Assembly (NCBI GenBank): GCA_003427395.1 | Contig: BFEA01000135.1 | Span: 378,774-399,648, forward strand | From: Chara braunii | Lineage: Eukaryota; Streptophyta; Charophyceae; Charales; Characeae | Length of the DNA: 20,875 bases | Direction: 5' to 3' | In this document: positions 16,050-20,875 of the stretch, one piece after another | Position numbering within the stretch: the stretch's first letter is position 1 | Layout: each line of letters begins with the position of its first letter | Notes under the pieces: generated by a model | Databases searched by the model: none | Told to the model about the DNA's origin: nothing | The model's input: the letters and a program-made list of their open reading frames with translations, nothing else | Translations under genes and position numbers: made by a program

Positions 16050-16986
16050 GCTCGTAGTAGCCTCCTGGAACGTACGCGGATTAGTAGACAACAACGGGCG
16101 ACAGAAGCGTGCACGTCTCAAAGCATGGGTCCACTCCCACCGTGTTTCTATCATGATGGTTCAAGAGAGCAAACTCTCAGAAGAGAGATTGTCCTCTATG
16201 AGACGATGGTGGAATGGTCCCCAAATCTGGGCCCCAGCCCAGGGCACCAGAGGGGGTACAGGCATCTTGGTATACAAAAAACTGGCCCCCTGGATCAAAG
16301 AACTCAATTTTCACCCTATGGGTCACTGGGCATGGGTCACGATGGAACTCCACAACCAACTATGGTGTTTTATGTCTATCTACGTACCCGCAGATCACTC
16401 ATTAAAAGCACAATTTATTTCATCAGTCTCAACAGATATACCGCAGGCCGACTACCTTGTTATTGGGGGGGACTGGAACACAGTCCCCAACCAGGACTTG
16501 GACTCTACTACCCCCCTGTCACATCCAGCTGAATCGGCCGCACTCAATGACTTCTTAGCAGACAATAGCCTCTTTGATCCCTTTCGTATCCTCTGCCCGG
16601 ACTCCCGCTCCTTCACATGGGAGTGTTCTACCCCATCTGAATCCATGATATACACGAAAAGAAGACTCGATGCCATCTTTACTAACGACCCAGCAACCCA
16701 ACTCATTCACAAAGTGGCAATAACCCCCGCCCCCCTCTCGGACCACAAACCAATCTCCCTTGAATTCAACTTGAGGCTCCACACGAGTAGAGGCAAGGGA
16801 CTCTTCAAACTCAGCCTCCATGTCCTCGAAGACCCAGGTGTTATAGAATGGGTCTGGAGATCATGGGAGGAGTGGAGGAATAATATCATACTCTTTGAAG
16901 ATGAAGGTACCTGGCTTGACAAAGGCCTCACTCTCATATCCAACCAACTCAATCTAATTTCACGAGTCAAGGCGGTAAACAGGTAA
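16039..16986 (+). CDS. LINE B ORF2, APE-type endonuclease segment
   Basis: The first 315 codons of ORF2, beginning at the ATG within the last codons of ORF1 (11-base overlap). All hallmark residues of the APE-like LINE endonuclease are present: SWNVRGL (N11), QESK (E43), YVPAD (Y115), GGDWN (D145, N147), RRLDAIF (D211) and SDHKP (D235, H236). It would nick target DNA to expose the 3'-OH primer. From about residue 240 the linker to the RT begins. The frame stops at TAA 16984 after KAVNR, and the same frame resumes immediately beyond, so this is a point mutation within a longer ORF2 rather than a natural end. Confidence 0.88.
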   Translation: MDSRLVVASWNVRGLVDNNGRQKRARLKAWVHSHRVSIMMVQESKLSEERLSSMRRWWNGPQIWAPAQGTRGGTGILVYKKLAPWIKELNFHPMGHWAWVTMELHNQLWCFMSIYVPADHSLKAQFISSVSTDIPQADYLVIGGDWNTVPNQDLDSTTPLSHPAESAALNDFLADNSLFDPFRILCPDSRSFTWECSTPSESMIYTKRRLDAIFTNDPATQLIHKVAITPAPLSDHKPISLEFNLRLHTSRGKGLFKLSLHVLEDPGVIEWVWRSWEEWRNNIILFEDEGTWLDKGLTLISNQLNLISRVKAVNR

Positions 16987-17418
16987 TTTGAGGAAATCAA
17001 ACTAAAAAGGAAAGTGAAATATTTGAAAAATAAACCCACAGATAGTTTTTTCTCTGAACACATTACACAAAGGAGAAAAAACAGAATCTTACAAGAATGG
17101 CAAAACCTGCAAATAAGAAACCATAACCTATGGGAGAATAACAGATTAATTAATAAAATCCTGTATACAGATAAACTAACTTCAAACACTCACAGAGCAA
17201 TCCGCCCTCCTACTAACAACACTCTCATTAATCTCCTCAGCCACCCGGACGACCCTAACCTTCCGCCCGCTAGGGACTCCGAGACATTATATGAATATGT
17301 CAAGCTATTCTGCGAAAAGTTGCTCACTACGGAAAAAGACCCTAACTCCCCTCTGATCCCCCCCCCCTCTAGAGGAGTTCCTCTGGGGATCAACACATTG
17401 CATCCTCTCAGACTGTGA
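16987..17418 (+). pseudogene. LINE B ORF2 connector, ending at the C10 frameshift
   Basis: The same frame as the endonuclease, open from the TAA at 16984 to a stop at 17416. Lysine-, asparagine- and leucine-rich text (FEEIKLKRKVKYLKNK, ENNRLINKILYTDKL) fits the helical linker before LINE RTs. A 10-base run of C (17358-17367) is where coding passes from frame 1 to frame 2: frame 1 afterwards reads to the stop at 17416, while frame 2 reads PLEEFLWGSTHC into the RT. A one-base change in the run explains it. Confidence 0.7.
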
Positions 17419-18268
17419 ATCTTCTTCTCTGGACTTTCCCATAACCATTTCAGAACTTACTGCAGCAGTCCACAGTATGGCCAAGGGCAAATGCCCAGGG
17501 CCCGATGGCTTACCCATAGAATTCTACTGCAGATTCTGGTCCCTCTTAGCTCCGAACCTCCTCAGAATCTTCAACAATATCCTAAATGGACAACCTCTAG
17601 GTCCCCGGACTACAGAAGGAATAATTACTCTCCTATATAAAAAAGGTGACAAATCTGATGTAAGAAATTACCGCCCGATATCCCTCCTCAACGTCCATGG
17701 TAAGATACTAGCTAAAACTGTAGCCCGCCGCATTAACCCTTTATTGACTAAACTAGTACACCCGGACCAGTCAGGTTTTGTCCCAGGGAGACAAGTACTT
17801 GATAATGTAATGACCATATCCCAATCCATAGATTGGATCAAGCAACACAACCTGAACAAAGTTGTCATCCTAATAGACTTCCAGAAAGCTTATGACAGGG
17901 TTAATTGGAATTTTGTCCAAGCTACTCTTGAAAGAGTGGGCGTACGTCCCAACTTCAGGAACTTTGTCAAAGCACTATACAGTGCCTCCTCCGGTAGAGT
18001 CCTCGTCAATGGTCACCCCTCCTCTCCCTTCAAGATAACACAATCCTTACGACAAGGCTGCCCACTAGCCCCAACCCTGTTTGTCGTCCAATTGGAAGTC
18101 TTTCTCAACATGGTGAGAAATTACCCCAACTTTGTTGGCCTATGCATATCCCCCACTGTCTCCATCAAGGTATCGACACTAGCTGACGACTTTTCCGCTA
18201 TCTCTGAAAATTCACCAAGTTCCCTCTCAGCCTTGGAAGACTGTCTCTCTGCATACGAAACCGCCTAA
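17368..18268 (+). pseudogene. LINE B reverse transcriptase domain
   Basis: Frame 2 from the C10 run; the first ATG in it is 17477. Motifs in order, numbered from 17477, are GPDGLPIEFY, LLYKKGDKSDVRNYRPISLL, HPDQSGFVPGRQVLDNV, motif A LIDFQKAYDRVNW (D134, codon 17876), motif B SLRQGCPLAPTLF (R192 to G194) and motif C STLADDFSAIS (D237-D238, codons 18185-18190). The common YADD/FADD is LADD here, but both catalytic aspartates remain. All polymerase core motifs are intact, so this domain is better preserved than that of LINE A. The frame is cut by TAA at 18266 after SAYETA, with coding continuing in the same frame beyond it. Confidence 0.87.
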
Positions 18269-18463
18269 AAAATGAGGGTGAGATGGCAAAAGTCAATAGC
18301 TCTCACCCCTCAAGGTCAGCCCTTGGCTCTAGATCTGGGAATCCCCGTGAAGCCCAACACAGACATCGAAAGGTACCTGGGGACCCAAGTGTCCTTTGGA
18401 GACCCCTCTCAAGTAGAAGATTCTATCATAGAGAACAGAATTAGAGATGCATGCGCCACCTGA
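18269..18463 (+). pseudogene. LINE B thumb-region fragment between two stops
   Basis: Short in-frame piece linking the RT palm to the C-terminal region. It contains VRWQKSIAL, equivalent to the conserved LNxxKS(x)xx strand, and DIERYLGTQVSFG, the YLGxxL motif. TAA at 18266 precedes it and TGA at 18461 ends it. The residue lost at 18461 was probably tryptophan, since relatives have a W before SKTRFLSLMGR-type sequence. Frame 2 is maintained on both sides. Confidence 0.75.
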
Positions 18464-18487
18464 TCCAAAACCCGCTTTCTTTCACTA

Positions 18488-20359
18488 ATGGGTAGAGCTA
18501 TGGTAATTAACACTTTCATTTCCTCTAAAATCTGGTACATTCTTTCAATCCGCACAATAAGTTTCACTTCAGCTACTAACATCAGGCGTTTTTTAACCCG
18601 CCTTCTCTGGAAGGGGGACTCAGAAGCCCAGTCAGTACTTAGCAAGGTCAGTTGGGAGAAGATTACAGAAAAGAAGAAAGCAGGGGGACTCGGGATCTTA
18701 AACCCAGTAACCCAAAATTGTGCCCTCTTAGCAAAATGGCCTGTAAGGGCACTCTGCACCGCTGAGAAACAACCATGGATAGACATTGCTAAGTACTCTC
18801 TCGCTAAGGATTGGCAATTGGCCGACCCAGAAGCTGTATGGCATGCACTAATGCATCCCTTTATATCGCGACCGGTAGGCAGAACCTGGCACGGTATCCT
18901 AAAGGCGTGGGGAAAAATGCTCCCCCAAATCCTGGAGGATCCGGCAACAAGAACAGAAGTACTCAACACCTGTCTATTTGAGAACACCGCTATCTGCAAC
19001 AGTTCTGGACTTCCCTTCTCGGTCTCCAAAGCGCCTGGTAACTTCGGTATGAAGTGGATGCAGAGAGGGATCTGGCTAATTCATCATATCTGGGACAGCG
19101 AACACGGCCGCTGGAAGACAGCAACTGATCTCAAACATCTCCTATCGGGTCTGCATCGAACTGAAGATCATCTCAAAGAACTCACGGCAGCAGTTCCTTC
19201 AAGCTGGCTTTCCATACTTACGGATACAACCAGGGGTTACAAGGAGAATCAGTGGTTCAAAGACCCTACTTCATCACATCTCTTCTTCAGAATTGACAAA
19301 GTAAGTACGGATGGGACTGTGGAAGCATCAGACTGGTCCATGCAGGAGACCAGACTGATACAATCCGGAGAAACTCAGTCAATCTCCCTAGAAGGCTTTG
19401 AGGAAGTGCGGATTCGTCAGAAGAGTAACGCACAGGAGGGAACACCTGTCCAGTTCATCATGGAGGCGGTCCCCATAAAGGACTGGAAGGTAGACATTTG
19501 CAAATACGGTTGGAATCTGACTGGCCCAGACAATGCAACGACCAGGATACCTCTCTCAGAATACTCAGCCAAGATGGGATATAACTTCCTTTCAAGCCCT
19601 CAAAAGCTACAGGCAAGTCTCTTCGTTGGCTGGCAACGCAGAGTATCGTCCCTCAAACTCAAGCCACTTCTCCCCAACTGGACCTTATTCTATATTCATC
19701 TTATCCTCTCTTCCATCGAATCCAAAGTGGGTGGCCTACAGTGGCTTCACTTCCACTCTTGCGTCCCTACTGCGATGTGGTGTTCTGAGAAAGGTTTAGA
19801 CATACCTACTCGCTGTGAAGCCTGCTCCCATCCTTCCTTAGAAGACTGGCTCCATCTGTGGTGGGAATGCGTCATTGCCAGAGGCTTCTGGGATGAGTTG
19901 AACTCATGGTGGTACAAGGCATACACAGTAGCGGACTTCTGGAACCAAGACTATATCGTTACTGGAAGACTCAGCCCTCATTTCCACGAGCATCGACTGG
20001 GTGAAGTAGCTCAACACTTCAGGGAACGAGCTTTCTGGAATCTTTGGTTAGCAAGGAGGGACAGGCGTTTTCTGAAAGAACAGGCCTCCTTTCCCTCTTT
20101 ACTGGCACAACTTAAGCAGTCCATCCGGTTAGATATCACAGCAGATTGGCACAAAATTAGAAAGAGTTCAGCCTCAACGGACTTGGCAAGGCATGCCTTC
20201 CGTCACAATGGTCCTTGCCTTACAAATGGGCGTTTTTGTCTGATGATAACAAACTGTGCTATACTGACCTCCTGTGGAACCATCCCAGTACTAACACATG
20301 ATCTATTTCTATCTGATCTGTCTCCTCTCCCACCCCTTAGATCTCAGCTATACTGTTGA
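18488..20359 (+). CDS. LINE B ORF2 C-terminal segment with zf-RVT zinc finger
   Basis: 623 codons, frame 2, open to the natural end of ORF2 (TGA at 20357). It starts with LMGRAMVINTFISSKIWYIL (upstream codons from 18464 belong to it too), then RFLTRLLWKGD and KKKAGGLGILNP, the conserved post-thumb motifs of L1-type elements. Toward the C-terminus is the zf-RVT motif C443, C446, H456, C461 (RCEACSHPSLEDWLHLWWEC). This region is thought to help nucleic-acid binding. The ATG at 18488 is internal; the segment is separated from the RT only by the TGA at 18461. Its uninterrupted length suggests LINE B died fairly recently. Confidence 0.85.
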   Translation: MGRAMVINTFISSKIWYILSIRTISFTSATNIRRFLTRLLWKGDSEAQSVLSKVSWEKITEKKKAGGLGILNPVTQNCALLAKWPVRALCTAEKQPWIDIAKYSLAKDWQLADPEAVWHALMHPFISRPVGRTWHGILKAWGKMLPQILEDPATRTEVLNTCLFENTAICNSSGLPFSVSKAPGNFGMKWMQRGIWLIHHIWDSEHGRWKTATDLKHLLSGLHRTEDHLKELTAAVPSSWLSILTDTTRGYKENQWFKDPTSSHLFFRIDKVSTDGTVEASDWSMQETRLIQSGETQSISLEGFEEVRIRQKSNAQEGTPVQFIMEAVPIKDWKVDICKYGWNLTGPDNATTRIPLSEYSAKMGYNFLSSPQKLQASLFVGWQRRVSSLKLKPLLPNWTLFYIHLILSSIESKVGGLQWLHFHSCVPTAMWCSEKGLDIPTRCEACSHPSLEDWLHLWWECVIARGFWDELNSWWYKAYTVADFWNQDYIVTGRLSPHFHEHRLGEVAQHFRERAFWNLWLARRDRRFLKEQASFPSLLAQLKQSIRLDITADWHKIRKSSASTDLARHAFRHNGPCLTNGRFCLMITNCAILTSCGTIPVLTHDLFLSDLSPLPPLRSQLYC

Positions 20360-20680
20360 CACCTTTAAAAGACTAAGCTTCCCTTACGAACTGTACCTTA
20401 GACAAGGTTTTGAGATTCTTTGTGGCAACGTTTCCTTGCTTTCTTTTTCTTTTGCAGAACATTCTTTTGTTAGACAAGGTTTTGAGATTCTTTGTGGCAA
20501 CGTTTCCTTGCTTTCTTTTTCTTTTGCAGAACATTCTTTTGTTACTCCCGGGTAGACTGTGAGGACCCCGGCCTCATCTATTTCAAATTGGGACGCTGGA
20601 CCCGCTTTCCAGCAAGTGAAGCTCCCCACGAATAGAAGGAGCGAATTCAAAAAAAAAAAAAGAAAAAAAAAAAAAAGAAA
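20360..20680 (+). other. LINE B 3' region and A-rich tail
   Basis: About 290 bases follow the ORF2 stop, then A13-G-A14-G-A4 (20649-20681), which is the best candidate for the poly(A) tail. A second A14 run at 20767-20780 could instead be the end if the element extends further. The first part holds a perfect 72-base tandem duplication (separate entry). No polyadenylation hexamer AATAAA was seen nearby. Confidence 0.6.
20399..20542 (+). repeat. Perfect 72-base tandem duplication
   Basis: 20399-20470 and 20471-20542 are identical head-to-tail copies starting TAGACAAGGTTTTGAGATTC and ending ACATTCTTTTGT. Because 72 is a multiple of 3 a minor open frame passes through both, but no protein is supported. 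Zero divergence means very recent duplication or an assembly error. Confidence 0.95.
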
Positions 20681-20875
20681 ACTATTCTTGCAGGGGTCCC
20701 CTCTAGATAGCCTTAGGAGTAGGTAGTGAAAGGCAAACACAGAAGTTGAGAGAAGAATATGGAAAGAAAAAAAAAAAAAACTGGATGCATCTGGCCGCAA
20801 TTACGGCCAAACGTAATGTGAGTATGCCCTAAGTAGGCCATTTTCGACCGACCTACCTACCGACCGGTCGGCCAA
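20681..20875. other. Repeat debris with palindromes at the window edge
   Basis: AGGGGTCCCCT (20692-20702) is a palindrome; A14 lies at 20767-20780. GGCCG-CAATTA-CGGCC (about 20793-20808) and TTACG-GCCAAA-CGTAA (20801-20816) are overlapping inverted repeats. Read on the minus strand, TTAGGGCATACTCACATTAC (20814-20833) resembles the end of a TTA-flanked MITE. CCGACCGGTCGG (20860-20871) is a 12-base palindrome, and ACCGGTCGGCC (20863-20873) also occurs at 61-71. Confidence 0.45.

Larger units (their letters stand above)
14000..20680 (+). mobile_element. LINE B: nearly full-length two-ORF L1-type retrotransposon, inactivated
   Basis: The order is ORF1 with CCHC knuckles (14000 or 14080 to 16049), ORF2 with endonuclease, reverse transcriptase and zinc finger (16039-20359), a 290-base 3' region and an A-rich tail (20649-20680). 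The upstream polypyrimidine leader (12700-13998) probably belongs to it and would give about 8 kb. Breaks are a TGA at 14478 plus one or two frameshifts in ORF1, and TAA 16984, a frameshift in a C10 run, TAA 18266 and TGA 18461 in ORF2. It has fewer lesions than LINE A and so is probably younger. No target-site duplication was identified around the tail. Confidence 0.85.

Noticed and set aside
1-20875. CRISPR array, bacterial operon, prophage or defence system
   Set aside because: No regularly spaced direct repeats, no bacterial-type gene spacing, and all recognisable proteins are eukaryotic retroelement proteins.

Overview
This is eukaryotic nuclear DNA that consists almost entirely of transposable elements and simple repeats. 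I see no bacterial operon, no CRISPR array, no intact host gene and no rRNA gene. The evidence is two L1-type LINE retrotransposons, a Penelope-like reverse transcriptase fragment, four tRNA-like sequences (one heading a SINE with a poly(A) tail), many long A/T homopolymers, a (TA)27 microsatellite and several hairpin or terminal-inverted-repeat elements. The first ORF of the second LINE has a plant-LINE look (long N-terminal domain, then two CCHC zinc knuckles). Together with a Penelope-like element, this would fit a streptophyte alga or early land-plant lineage such as a charophyte. That placement is inference, not proof.

Layout. 1-6616: non-coding accessory DNA with hairpins, a foldback repeat (821-1082), a two-copy tandem repeat (1332-1505), homopolymer-bounded segments, a scaffold join (single N at 2880 between two identical 93-base copies), a 496-base element with 23-base terminal inverted repeats (3347-3842), two tRNA-like heads (4423-4510, 4731-4800), the TA microsatellite (5113-5167), a minus-strand SINE (5582-5881) and a 95-base near-perfect hairpin (5917-6011). 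6617-6690: another tRNA-like sequence. About 6690-10889: LINE A, 5'-truncated, with seven in-frame stops and one frameshift. 10895-11842: an open Penelope-like reverse transcriptase fragment directly abutting LINE A, followed by two related hairpins. 11843-12700: unassigned sequence. 12700-13998: strongly pyrimidine-rich sequence with degenerate repeat modules. 14000-20680: LINE B, nearly full length, with ORF1 (zinc knuckles, long disordered linker, unusual C-terminal domain), ORF2 (endonuclease, reverse transcriptase, C-terminal zinc finger) overlapping ORF1 by 11 bases, a short 3' region with a perfect 72-base duplication, and an A-rich tail. 20681-20875: repeat debris with palindromes.

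How the parts relate. LINE B ORF1 would encode an RNA-binding chaperone and ORF2 the nicking and copying enzyme of target-primed reverse transcription. LINE A is an older relative of a different family. The SINE resembles the kind of non-autonomous element that borrows LINE machinery. Both LINEs are interrupted and should be inactive as assembled. The most interesting points are the repeat-built polypyrimidine leader of LINE B, the possible Nudix-like C-terminal domain of its ORF1, the uninterrupted Penelope-like fragment, and the assembly join at 2880.
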